Positions 49,201 to 59,785 of a DNA stretch of 64,000 nt are shown here, in pieces. Below the pieces are notes generated by a model that saw nothing but the letters and a program-made list of their open reading frames with translations, was not told the DNA's origin and ran no database searches. A program made the position numbers and the translations under genes. This stretch comes from Hibiscus mutabilis (taxonomy: Eukaryota; Streptophyta; Magnoliopsida; Malvales; Malvaceae): NCBI GenBank assembly GCA_019671005.1, contig CM033724.1, forward strand, positions 20,313,786 through 20,377,785, given 5' to 3'. Position 1 is the stretch's first letter. Each line of letters starts with the position of its first letter.

Positions 49201-49712
49201 AAAGCTAGGAAAACACAAGATTTCAATAAGGTTTTGTAAATCAAAGTTAAATACTCAATTGTAGATCAAGAATCTAAGTAAAAGTGATCTCTCACCTCTG
49301 GTTTTCGATGAAATTTGAGTGTTTGGCAGAAAAGCAGTGGAGAGAAAAGTTACGTCAATTTTCATTAAAACCAAATAACTAACTTTAATATCTAAAATTC
49401 CTTTTAATTAACTATTAAAACACAAGTTAAAATGATTTAATTGAAGGGAAAATCACCAGAAAAAAATTGGTAAAATAGCTCCTTAAAGATTCTAAGAATT
49501 TGACCCTTTTCATTTTAGTCACTTTAAAAACAATTTTCAAACATTGCATTTTGGTCACTAGCCAAAATGTCATACCTCCAAATCTCATTTTCCAAAATTG
49601 ATTCCACCAATATTAATCATATATTAAAACATGATTTTTAACCATTTTTCATATTTTTTCAAAAATTATATGGTCTTTTTATCGGTCCACACCATCTAAC
49701 AAACCTCAAAAA
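46246..49712 (-). repeat. 5' LTR of D (right copy, end truncated)
   Basis: On the plus strand it starts TGTAACTCACTAGACCCGGCC and runs to about 49712. It matches the left D LTR throughout and contains the empty T site at 47843-47847. The last 28 bases or so (CCGCTAGGCCC...GAGTTACA in the left copy) are missing and replaced by X sequence (CTTTTGAATAAG). Confidence 0.85.
46869..47007. repeat. GGTTTCGAAACC palindromes in the right D LTR
   Basis: Perfect 12-base palindromes at 46869-46880 and 46996-47007, a 10-base core at 46891-46900, and a one-base variant near 46976. Counterparts in the left D LTR are at 25100-25262. Confidence 0.75.
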
Positions 49713-50762
49713 AATCTTTTGAATAAGAATACTTCTTGTGTTAAATTAAGACATTGCATGGTATATTTTGACTACGGTCAATGCTGGCGATGTTGGAGGT
49801 TATGGGGATTGATGATTAAGTATTGACACAAGACATTGCTTTGTGCTTTGAGCTTATTTAAACGCATACCAATGCTACTTATTTCCAAGAGTGATCCAAG
49901 GCGAACAATGTAAAAGATAAATAAAGTCACCAATAAAATTATTGTAAGAATAAATAAGAATAAGACATGTGAATGAGTTCATGATATCAGGCATTGAACA
50001 ATCATGTCACCATAGGCATTGCTCATTTTGATTCCATAGTAGTCATTGTTGTTTTCTTTATGTTATTGTAAAAGGTTCACTCCTCACTAGACAAAGTATG
50101 CATAATGCATTCAGTTCTATGCACCATTTCAGGTTTATGATGATAGAGGACGTGATTGTGGTTCGAGGTTTCAAGTCACTCTCTAAAACTTTTGAGTAAT
50201 GTACATGTGTCCTTTATAACTCTTAGAAAGGTGGCATATGGCATGTGTATATGTATATGTAAACATGAGGTATGTTTTATGGAAGTGAAAAAGGTAATTG
50301 AGATAAGCTTATGAGATACATATTCATGACATACTATAATAAGATATGGGAATTTATGATTAAATATGATTATTGAGGTCTTATATGCATTGATTAGTAA
50401 AGAGGATATGAGGTCTATGTAAACAAGTTATAAAATAGCTATCTTGATGTTATGATGTTAGATATGAAATGAAAATAAGGAATAAGTCCAAAAGAATGTA
50501 GTTTTTTGTGTATGTATTGCTCACTTCGTTGAAAGGGCTAAAATATGAAATATGATATGTTGGTGTCTTAGTAGGTTTGGTAAAATGGCTTAAAGTGCAC
50601 TAACAATGGAAAATATGGTTCATGGATTCGTATAGGCATGAAATTTTGCATGTATCTAGATTTGATATTTATAAACTTGTTGATAAAATTTGGTAAGCAT
50701 TGGAGAAGGTTAAGGTCCCTAATTTGATTAAAAACCAAACTAAATCTATCATTACAAGACTG

Positions 50763-51175
50763 TCCGTACCGAGACGGTTGATGGCATATCGGTACGGGTG
50801 TGCAATTTGGGACATAAGTGTAAGAGCGTATCGATAAAGCCATTGAAGTATCGGTACGGATATTTGAATCTAGAAAATTACTATAGCACCATATCGATAC
50901 CGTACCGATCCCTAAGTTTAACCTTTCTTGCTTTGACCACGCGTACCGATACCCAGTATCAGTACAGGCTTGCTAAAAATAACCATTTTGATGGTCATGA
51001 AGGCATATCGATATGACCTTTAGCGTTTCGATACGGCAAGTTGCCTCTGGAATCTAAGCTAGCTCGGCGTACCGATACGGATGTACCCATACCGGTACGA
51101 CCCTTCATGTTTACAACTACACAAACGACTATGGCATAGGGGTACCGATACAGCCTTTTTGAGTATCGGTACTGA
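50763..51175. repeat. Cluster of GTACCGATAC / GTATCGGTAC motifs (right X LTR)
   Basis: Second copy of the motif cluster. The inverted repeat 51142-51151 and 51163-51172 keeps the same perfect 10 bp stem and 11-base loop length as in the left LTR, while nearby motif copies have changed at single bases. Confidence 0.8.
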
Positions 51176-51587
51176 GGTAGGTAAGTCAGTTAAAAGATGA
51201 TTAAGGGAGTTTCAAATGTTATAATTTGATCATTGAATGTTCCTAAGACTTAATTGAAGGTTCAAATGAACTCTGATTACACTAAAAATTTATAGGCAAA
51301 GCATTTATGCATTGAATTTCACATTGGTAAGTCTAATTTTAGACAAGGCCCTTTAATTTTACTAATTTTACAATTTAGTCCTTAAACTTGAATAAATTAT
51401 CAATTGGTGTTAAATTATAAATTGAATAAACTTTATTAACTACAAATGTTTATTATATTGCATTATAATTTTTGATACATAAATTATTGCATAAATCATC
51501 AAAATCACTGATTTGATCATTGTATTGTTCATCGGTAACGCTTTTCGACTCGGATTCCTACCAGACCGGGAAGGGGTGTTAGACTTC

Positions 51588-52259
51588 GCATACAAAACTA
51601 CTTGAACTCAAATCTCCAAAAATGAATATGATATTCTTTTCCTCTACGATCACTCGCTCAGTTGAAAACAATAATTTCTCTTACTTTAAATAATTTTCCA
51701 AGATTAGTATTAATAATGTGTTATTATTGTTACTTCTCGGGAATAGGGTCGATAATGGATCAGACTGTATAAAGTCTGAGTCCAATTGTAATCGAATTTA
51801 GACTTTTTTGGATTCGAGCTTTTTTATTTGGATCAGATTAAATTGCCATTCTTAGTGTTGACCTGAGTCCGACGGGTAGATCCGCAAATTTTAGCGTCTT
51901 TAGGGTATATTGTGTTTCAGCCCTCTGATATTTTTATTTTAATGCAAATCAATCCATAATTTTGTGTATTTAATTTCTTGAATTTTTAATTTATGCCATT
52001 TAATTTTGTAATTTTTTTTCATTTTCGTCCCTTGTTTGTTGACTACATTTAAATTTTTGTGTTTATTATTTATGCTTTTAATTTGCTTCATATTTTAATT
52101 CATAATTTTAGCCTAATATATCTTAACTTTATCTTGCAATTTCACATCATTTACTATTTTATTCACTAATTTCCGAAACTTTCAATATTTTATTAAAATT
52201 TATATTTATTTATTTCTCCATTGTATTTATTTTCTTATTTGTTTGTCTATAATTTTATT
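51588..52259. other. Unassigned sequence between X and Y
   Basis: 672 bp, AT-rich, no ORF and no RNA gene recognised. The part at 51760-51900 has mirrored phrases (GACTGTATAAAGTCTGAGTCC, GTCCGACGGGTAG) but no clear element ends. It may be older pre-insertion sequence. Confidence 0.4.
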
Positions 52260-54469
52260 TGTTGTCACTGATTTTTTACCTAATCTTTTATTTATTTACA
52301 TTTAATTTTTATTTTTATTTTAATCATTTGCCTTATTTATTTAGTTTAATAAAGGACCCAAAAATAAAATAATAAAAAGGTTTAATTTAATAAAGGGTCC
52401 AACTTAAATTTAATAAGGGTCTAATTTAAATAAAATAAGGGTCATTTAATTTTTAATAAGACCCATTTAATAATTTATTTGGCCCAAATAAAAACTCTAG
52501 CTAACCCCTATTATTATCCATGTACATCCAATTGTTAACTATTGGATCTAAATGCGATCCAACTGTCCAGATTCAATCAAAAATGGAAAGCTAGTAAACC
52601 CCCATTTGCATGTGGCCCCGCGGCAGCAGCCCACCTCCACACTTTGCACCAGCATGTCACCTGCAAAATGGAAACAAGCAATTCAAATTAGAACAATTTG
52701 AATAAAAAAAAAAAAAGGAAGGAAAGGTCGGCATTTTCAAATGGAATAAAAAAGAAGTAAAGGGGAAATTGATTCGAAAAAGAAGGAAATCAAAAGCTGT
52801 GGCCAAATAAAAATTTGAAAAATAGGAAAGAATTTTGGTTAATTTGGTCATATTGGAGAGTGGAATCAAATTAAGGATTTTAAGGCAATATTTCACCTGA
52901 TTTTGGGTATTAATTTTGATTCTTTTTTATTATTTTTAGGTAGAAAATCTTATATAAATCCCCTTTCACCATTGTAATGGGAGGACTCCGACAACACAAT
53001 TCATTCACCACTCACTCTTGTAATTTATCAACCACGACACACCACAAGCATCCGAAAATCTCATAGAATTCTCAAGTTTGTATTGGCATTTGTCAAGTTC
53101 AATACAAGAAGAAAAGCTTGGTTTTTAGGTATCTTACTCTTGTTCTTTTGTCCTTTATTTATTTCTTTTATTTCGATATATATTTAAATTTGGGAGCATT
53201 TTTTACATTCTTTTGGGTTTTGAAAGATTTTATTCGAATATTTAAGTCAAAAAAGAGGAGTTTTCGGCACAGCACGGTCGAAGGCGATGGCCGGAGCCGG
53301 TGGAAGGTGACCGGCACGGTGGTTCACCACCTTAGTTCTTCATTCATTATTTTCCTTATGAACACCCTTTTGTTTTTAGGATGTTTGATCTAAATCTTTT
53401 AAGAAAATGAGGCAAAAAGTGTTTTTGGGCTTGTACCCATATTTTATACAAAAGTGGGTCATTTAATTTTATTATATCCCTACACCATTTTTATTTATAA
53501 AGATTTTTTATACTATTTAGATGTGGTATATAATTTAATTTGGTTACTAATAATTTCTCATTTTTTAGTTTCAATTTTTAATTGTTAAACCCATTTTATC
53601 GCATTCTTTAAAATTAAAGTTTTAATTAGTTTTTATAAAGTTGGTCCAAATATGGTGTTAACTCAATTTTAGAGAAGGATACACACATTTCTAAAAGTTA
53701 TAAAATTCTCCTCCTCTAATTGTTTTTATTTAATTTTGTAAATCTAAGTAATGTTACCTTTATCTCGTTAATTTAATTTGTTTTTAAAATCTTTAACTGT
53801 TTGTGTCTAATTAAAATATTTGTTTAGGTAAAACCTCTAGGTTTAGGTTCTCTAGCGCTAGAGACTTAGTTAATTTAGGGCCTTAAAGTTTAATAAAATT
53901 CTCTTCACATCAAAATCATAAAACACACTTAATTACATTTAACCCTAATAGGTAAAATTCACTTAGACAAATTCTTAGGGTTAATAACTACCAACTTAGA
54001 ATAATAAAAGCTTTAACACATTAATTTTTTTCTTTAATTGTTTGTTAATAAAACTGAAACTTAATTATTGTGGTGTCCTATCAAAATGAGATAACAGGTT
54101 AGTGCCTAAGATGTTGGCGGTGATTAGAGTTTACTCTCCGGATGATAGGACCGTTAAAATGTAATCATATTCATAAACAGGCAATAAGTTAAATTTTATA
54201 CGAACTTACAAATTTCGACATCAAAACGTTTTGTAATCGCCAGGGTACCAATTTTGGACGTTGTGGGGGTGCTAACCCTTCCCCACGTGTAACCGACTCC
54301 CAAACTCATTTTTGTGTTTTTCCCATACAAAAATTGTTGTTTTAATAAAATAAAATGATTTTATTAAAATAACTCATTTTTAGGTGATCCAATCACACCT
54401 CAAAAGAGATTGGTGGCGACTTCGTTTGTTTTCTTAAAAAATCGTCGGGCCCTAAAAATGGATGCAACA
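52260..54469 (+). repeat. Left LTR of Y
   Basis: 2210 bp. It carries a TATA box TATATAAA at 52951-52958, shortly before CCCCTTTCACCATTGTAATGGG, a likely transcription start region; the right LTR keeps TATATAAA at about 59282. The part 53125-54148 has no counterpart in the right LTR. Confidence 0.85.
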
Positions 54470-54471
54470 AC

Positions 54472-54490
54472 TTGGCGACTCCACAGGGGA
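54472..54490 (+). promoter_or_regulatory. Primer-binding site of Y, tRNA-Arg-like
   Basis: TTGGCGACTCCACAGGGGA directly after the left LTR. Tat/Ogre elements typically carry TGGCGACTCC(A/G)CTGGGGA here; this is the main lineage evidence. Confidence 0.75.
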
Positions 54491-55404
54491 CATTTTTTGT
54501 TTTTACAAAAAGAGAGTTAGGCCACAAGCCGATTACACTTTGCTTTAATATCGGAATTTGCTAAGTTCGTATAAAATTTATCTTAATTGTCCATTTATGT
54601 GTTTGATCTCATTTTACGCATTTAAAGCTTGATTATAAGCTTTATGGCTGAGCTCCGTCTCGATCGTGTAAGTGAGGGGAAAACGCTTTGCTCAAGTGAG
54701 AATATTGATTCTCCGTATGAGCCTTGCAAGTACCTTCAGGACTCATATGCCCTATGTCTTCATAAGGATACTGATCCTTAGTGAAGACATAGCAAAAGGG
54801 GTCCCTTTGAGTTGAACTTGATTCTTTCGAAGCTTATAATGGGTGAGAATCAGGAGCCTTGCTACCCTTAGTAGGGAACAGTGAGGACAGCTCAAAGAAC
54901 TTTCTAGAACCAAACCTTTATGTGTGAATCTGGAAGCCCACCAAAATAGAGCCATGTGCAAAACTCTAGGGTTAGAATTCGGTTAAAATTATTTCGTAAG
55001 AATAGTCTGTGGAGACATGTCTAGAGATGTTGGAATGCGCTGCAAAGTTATTATTCATACAATGAAATGATTTTGGACCTTTTATGTTTTCAAGACTACT
55101 AATTCTTTCTTTTTCTTGTTTTGTATTGTTTTGCATATTTTTCTTGCATCCGTATCTCATATCTAAAAGGGGTAGATTCTAAAGCACGTTGCTCAAGTGG
55201 AAAATAGTTTTTCGCTATGGAAAGAAGACTCTTTTAGAAAGAGGAAGATAATGCGAGTGTACGTCGCTGGTCTGAGGTCAAGTAGCTGGCACATGGAGAG
55301 CAACATTCAAGAAAAAGATCTTGGTCCTTGAAGATGCCAATGGAGGGGGCAATGATTACTGGTTCACCCGGCTTAGGGAAAATGCCATAAGGTTCTAAGA
55401 GTGA

Positions 55405-55581
55405 GATGAATTCGACAAGAGTGTCATGGTCCAGAATGTAGCCATGCATGTGATGATGTTGGCCAAAGAAGCTGCAGCTCTGCACCAGTATGTTAGGCCG
55501 ATAGGGGAAGTAGGAACGAGACTTTTGTGGTTGTTCGAAGAAATAAAAGAGCTGGGTGCTCGAGCTGAGATGTACTCGTGA
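55405..55581 (+). pseudogene. Short open segment in Y, possibly a gag relic
   Basis: A 58-codon stretch between stops that reads like real protein: it includes VAMHVMMLAKEAAALHQYV and then IKELGARAEMYS, helical and with sensible composition. It has no start codon of its own and stops lie on both sides. Its place after the primer site fits a gag position, but I do not recognise the family. The 129-codon minus-strand frame over the same bases (55234-55623) is the likely shadow. Confidence 0.3.
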
Positions 55582-55986
55582 TATAATTTGGAATCTTTTG
55601 TAATAAGGAACTTTGGCATCCAATGAAAAACTACTTCTAGAGCAATACCCTTATGGAATCGATGGCCTTTCGCCTATATGCATGCACTTTTTTTTTGTTA
55701 TTTGAATTGGCTTATGTTTTTACGTCATTGCATACATTCACATAATAAAAGGATTAATTATGGTAAATTTTGGAAATTTTAAAAATAGCAAAAAACCCAC
55801 AAAAGTATGATACCAGAGCAATGGTCGTTGAACTAAACCGCAAGAATACGCAAGCTTAGTGGGACGCAGCCATGTTGAGGTCTAGTTTTCCCAGAAAAAA
55901 CAAAGATCTTTCTTTAGGGGCATTCATGGCGGGTCTGTAGAGTTTTTCATTTCAATGAAGGATGCGTCTTTGACCATGAACTCTTG

Positions 55987-55992
<6 letters not shown>

Positions 55993-56024
<32 letters not shown>
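55993..56024. repeat. (TA)n microsatellite
   Basis: About sixteen TA dinucleotides in the Y interior. Confidence 0.88.
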
Positions 56025-56026
<2 letters not shown>

Positions 56027-56329
56027 TCCTACCCTTGTAGGTCCTCGGATATCAACTGCATATTGTGGCATTGATTCCAATATAGAGATCAATTGATTAT
56101 TGCAAAAATGATGAAGTGTGATTTGCATCTCAGACTGCTCAGGTCAGCAAAGTAAGAAAAAGAAGACTACCACGTCTTTGATGACGTTAGATGAAGAGAA
56201 AATCTTTAAAATTCATGAATGTGGAATCGTGAACTAGGCAAGTTTAACCAAGGAGAGTTGCTTAAAATTAAAATTCTAATAATAGTTTTTTATACCCAAT
56301 AAAGACACATCAATTGTAACTAGTAGCTC

Positions 56330-56640
56330 AAAAAATATCTAGGGGGTATTCCGCTTAAGCTATAATGTTGAATATCTGATAAGGAAACAATGCTCAAAAA
56401 ATAGTCTTTTCAAATCCTAACAAAGTCAAATGTTTAGTGAGATAAAATCTCGAGAAAAGTAAAAACGACCAATAAAAAGAAAACCTCGAGGGCACTCCGT
56501 TGTAGCTATGAGGCCGAGTATCTAATAAGGTAGCAATGCTCTATCTGCTCAATGCCTTGGCTTTATGAGTGATTTTCAAATCCTGACAAAGTCAAACAAA
56601 TTAATTAAATTAAATCTCAAGGAGGTCGAAAAAGAGAAAT
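56330..56640 (+). repeat. Imperfect direct repeat, unit about 147 bp
   Basis: Two diverged units, each with GGG(C/T)A(C/T)TCCG, then GCTAT.ATG, a GAATATCTGATAAGG or GAGTATCTAATAAGG phrase, CAATGCTC and TTTTCAAATCCT.ACAAAGTC. Located in the Y interior. Confidence 0.6.
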
Positions 56641-57488
56641 AAAAGAATGGCTAGTTGCAATAAAAATGCACACATGCACTCGTAGAATTCTATTCATAGA
56701 AACATATTTTTGCACTCCCTTGGTTAAGCAAGTCTAAGGAGCTTGAATACATTCTTGAATGGAGAAGAATAATGAGAACTGAAAAGGAGTTGCTTCCGAC
56801 TGGTTCAAGTAATGCAATAATCATAAGGATGAACTGAGCAGTCTTAGAGAAATTTCACAACTTCAAAATATCGCTACAAAATTCAAAGTCTTCAAAGACT
56901 TAAGCTATGCTTAAAGTGATCACTAGAAGGTTGATTCAAAGACACTCATGCTTAAATTGATTAATGCAAAGACGTCTTTCATGATAAGTAAACCATGCCA
57001 TCAGATTGGGGCAGCTTGCATTGGCCAAGGATTTATGGCCCTCAACGTTTATAGGCGCAAGAGGAAGAGAAGAAGACGCCAATATCATTCGAAGATATTC
57101 AAGGTAGAAATAAGCTTTTCTTCAGGCAATCGCTTCAAAGTACCCTGTAAGGGCAAGAATTGGAGAACTCACAAGAGGCACTAAAGGTGCTTGATATTAT
57201 TTTAAGAGACACATAAATGGAAAAGTAGATTAATTTAATAAACATTTGGATCAAATGTCTAAGGATCAGATGTTTTCTATGAAGAAAATAGATACAACGA
57301 ATGAAATGGCAGCGCATAGTTGTCTATCTGGGTTGAGCGAGAAAATGTGCAAAGAAGCAAAGAGGAAAAACCCCAAAGGAAAAACCAAAAAAAATAGAAA
57401 AATAAAAAAGAAGATAAAATAAAATAGAAAAGGACATGCATTCATGTGTTAGCCATCCCTAGGAGCTGCTCATCATAATCATAGCATT

Positions 57489-57880
57489 TGACAGGTATAG
57501 AACTCAACTATTCGTTCAGGCATAAGGAGAATGGAACCCGCCTATACGTTCAGGCATAAGGAGAATAGAACCCATCTATCCGTCAGGCGTAAGGAGAATA
57601 GGACCCGCCTATTCATTCAGGCATAAGGAGAATAGAACTTGCATATCCGTTTAGGCATAAGGAGGATAAAACCTGCCTATCCGTTCAGGCATAAGGAGAA
57701 TGGAACTCGCCCATCTGTTCAGGCATAAAGAGGATAGAACCCACTGTCTGTTTAGGCATAAAGAGAATGGAACCCGCCTATTTGTTCAGGCATAAGGAGG
57801 ATAGAACTCGCCTATCTGTTCAGGCATAAGAAGGATAGAACCCTTTATTTGTTCAGGCATAAGAAGAATAGAACCAGCTT
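57489..57880 (+). repeat. 34 bp minisatellite in the 3' untranslated region of Y
   Basis: Around ten units of 34 bp built on CAGGCATAAGGAGAATAGAA then CCCGCCTATCCGTT, with scattered substitutions. Tandem repeats ahead of the 3' LTR are a known trait of Ogre-type Tat elements. Confidence 0.85.
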
Positions 57881-58492
57881 ATATGTTCGGCATGAGCATA
57901 ATGGAACCTTGATTTTTAGAAAACTGCTTATCCGTTCGGGAATGGGAGAATAGAACCTTGCACTTTAGCAAACTACCTATTTGTTTGGGCGTGAGGAGAA
58001 TAGAACCTCTCTTTTTAGAAAACTTTCTATGGAGAAGAACAAAATCCTGCTTTTTAGCAAATTGCCTATCCATAAGAGAAATAGAACACCACATTTTAGC
58101 AAACCGCTTATCCATAAGAGGAATGGAATAGAACCCTGCTAGTTAGCAAACCGCTTATCCATTCGGGCGTGAGGATAATGAAACTTTTGTTTTTCAGCAC
58201 AATGCTTATCTGTTTGGGCGCGGGGAGAATGGAAACTTTATATTTCAGCAAATCACTTATCCGTTCGGGCGTAAGGAGAATGAAACTTTTATTTTTCAGC
58301 ACAATGCCTATCCGTTCGGGCACGAGGAGAAAAAAACCTTTATTTTTCATCACAACGCCTATCTGTTTGGGCACAAGGAGAATGGAACCTTTATTTTTCA
58401 GCACAATGCCTATCCGTTCAGGCGTAAAGAGAATGAAACCTTTATTTTTCAGCAACTGCCTTTCCGTTCAGGCACTAGGAGAATGGAACCCT
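57881..58492 (+). repeat. 51 bp longer-unit version of the Y minisatellite
   Basis: Units are the 34 bp core plus about 17 bases around TTTATTTTTCAGCACAA. Because 51 is a multiple of three, both strands stay open for long stretches (plus 58169-58720; minus 58108-58455) with a 17-residue period such as STMPIRSGTRRKKPLFF. These frames are by-products of the repeat. Confidence 0.82.
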
Positions 58493-58582
58493 ATTTTGAC
58501 ATTCAACGTCCAGTTTGCAGTCCAGCCAAAAAATCAGTTCCTTTTTGGTTCTTTGCTCTATTCTTGTTTCACCGAAATGAGC

Positions 58583-58595
58583 AAAGAGGGGCAGC
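58583..58595 (+). promoter_or_regulatory. Polypurine tract of Y
   Basis: AAAGAGGGGCAGC directly before the right LTR (TGTTGTCACTGG at 58596), the form usual in Tat/Ogre elements. Confidence 0.75.
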
Positions 58596-59780
58596 TGTTG
58601 TCACTGGTTTTTTACCTAATCTTTTATTTATTTACGTTTAATTTTTATTTTTATTTTAATCATTTGCCGTGTTTATTTAGTTTAATAAAAGACCCAAAAA
58701 TTAATAATAAAAAGGTCTAATTTAATAAAGGGTCCAACTTAAATTTAATAAGGGTCTAATTTAAATAAAAGAATGGTCCATTTAATTTTTAATAAGACCC
58801 ATTTAATAACTCATTTGGCCTAAATAAAAACCCTAGCTAACCCATATTATTCTCCATGTGCACCAAATTGTTAACCATTGGATCAAAATGGGATCCAACG
58901 GTCCATATTCATTCAGAAATAGAAACTTGGTCAACCCCCTTTTGCGTGTGGCCCCCACAACAGCAGCCCACCTCCACACATTGCACCAGCCTATCACCTG
59001 CAAAATGGAAACAAGCAATTCAAATTGGAACAATTTGAATAAAAAAATGAGGAAAAGGCCAGCATTTTCAAATGGAATAAAAAAAAGTAAAGCGGAAATT
59101 GATTCGAAAAGAATGAAATAAAGAGCTGTGGCCAAATCAAAATTTGAAAAAGAAGAAAGAATTTTGGTTAATTTGGTTAGATTGGAGAGTGGAATTAAAT
59201 CAAGAATTTTAAGGTAATATTTCACCCGATTTTGAGTATTAATTTTGATTCTTTTCCATGTATTTTTGGGGTAGAAAATCCTATATAAACCCCCTTTCAC
59301 CATTGTAATGGGAGGATTTTGACAACACAATTCATTCACCACTCACTCTTGTAATTCATCACTCACGACACACCACAAGCATTCGAAAATCCCATAGAAT
59401 TCTCCAGTTTGTATTGGCATTTGTCAAGTTGAATACAAGAAAAAAAGCTTGGTTTTGGGGACCGTTAAAATGAAATCATATTCATAAACGGACAATAAGT
59501 TAAATTTTATACGAACTTGCAAATTCTTACATCAAAACGTTTTGTAATCGACTGGGTACCAATTTTAGGCGTTGTGAGGGTGCTAACCCTTCCCCAAACA
59601 TATCTGACTCCCGAACTCGTTTTTGTGTTTTTCGCAGACTAAAATTCTTGTTTTAATGAAATAAAATGATTTTATTAAAATAACTCGTTTTTAGGTGATC
59701 CAGTCACACCTCGAAAAATATTGGTGGCAACTCCGTTTGTTTTCTTAAAAACCCGTCGGGCCCCAAAAATGGTTACGACA
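58596..59780 (+). repeat. Right LTR of Y, internally deleted
   Basis: 1185 bp against 2210 bp for the left copy. It matches left-LTR positions 52260 to about 53125, then jumps from AAGCTTGGTTTT (59455) to ACCGTTAAAATG (59460), equivalent to about 54149, so about 1.0 kb is missing. It then matches to the end. ORFs at 58833-59342 on both strands are LTR sequence. Confidence 0.82.
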
Positions 59781-59785
59781 TTATC

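Larger units (their letters stand above)
24499..49712 (-). mobile_element. LTR retrotransposon D (Tekay/Del chromovirus), minus strand
   Basis: D is inserted in the right LTR of X and reads on the minus strand. Its 5' LTR (minus sense) is 46246-49712, its interior 41671-46245, and its 3' LTR 24499-41670 with element T inside. The LTRs are about 3.5 kb each without T. The uninterrupted X sequence at 16768-16800 shows where D entered (AAGGATTAT on the left side). At the right end about 28 bp of the D LTR, any target-site copy and about 15 bp of X are missing, so the TSD cannot be checked there. gag, RT and integrase remnants are visible but all broken. A related LTR starts at 62045. Confidence 0.85.
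15361..51582 (+). mobile_element. LTR retrotransposon X, host of a four-level nest
   Basis: The left LTR starts at 15361 (TGTAATATTCCG) and the right LTR ends at 51582 (GGGTGTTAGA, a decayed ...TTACA). The target site CTTCG is duplicated exactly at 15356-15360 and 51583-51587. The LTRs are about 3.3 kb each once insertions are removed: left 15361-18500 plus 22185-22382, right 23120-24498 plus about 49716-51582. The interior is only 737 bp and shows no gag or pol. The LTRs have Tekay/Del character (TGTAATATCC start; GCCTAATGCATTC region). The right LTR has also lost several short pieces relative to the left one. This is a non-autonomous or internally deleted element; the superfamily call follows from LTR, primer site and polypurine tract alone. 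Confidence 0.85.
23120..51582 (+). repeat. Right LTR of X, interrupted by element D
   Basis: X LTR sequence covers 23120-24498, is broken by D, and resumes at about 49716. It matches the left LTR from 15361 onward and the cluster of GTACCGATAC motifs reappears at 50763-51175. Compared with the left LTR, the part at 49720-49800 has lost several short segments. Confidence 0.85.
54491..57488 (+). other. Interior of Y without recognised pol
   Basis: Three kilobases of decayed interior. Phrases such as TTGCTCAAGTG recur near 54690 and 55189. A (TA)n run lies at about 55993-56024 and an imperfect duplicated block at 56330-56640. Open frames at 54752-54961, 55234-55623 and 56948-57184 have no recognisable domain; the last is rich in Lys and Arg in its middle. 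No RT, RNase H, protease or integrase motif is seen. Confidence 0.5.
52260..59780 (+). mobile_element. Tat/Ogre-like LTR retrotransposon Y, coding part lost
   Basis: The left LTR is 52260-54469 and the right LTR 58596-59780; both start TGTTGTCACTG and end in A(A/G)CA. The flanks TTATT (52255-52259) and TTATC (59781-59785) match at 4 of 5 bases. The primer site TTGGCGACTCCACAGGGG at 54472 is of the tRNA-Arg-like kind used by Tat/Ogre elements, and the polypurine tract AAAGAGGGGCAGC abuts the right LTR, as in that lineage. The 4.1 kb interior has no RT, integrase or protease motif that I can recognise, so Y is a deletion derivative or a non-autonomous member. A minisatellite occupies the 3' untranslated region, as known for Ogre-type elements. 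Confidence 0.82.

Noticed and set aside
55234..55623. 129-codon minus-strand frame
   Set aside because: No domain is recognised, and the plus strand of Y has a more protein-like stretch over the same bases.
56948..57184. 78-codon frame with a Lys/Arg-rich centre
   Set aside because: No family is recognised; basic runs can arise from AGA/AAG-rich sequence, and it is in a decayed element interior.
57489..58492. Possible CRISPR-like array
   Set aside because: The units are contiguous with no unique spacers and lie in a plant retrotransposon; it is a minisatellite.
58108..58720. Long frames on both strands (183 and 115 codons) with 17-residue repeats
   Set aside because: They follow from a 51 bp tandem repeat, a multiple of three, in untranslated sequence of element Y.
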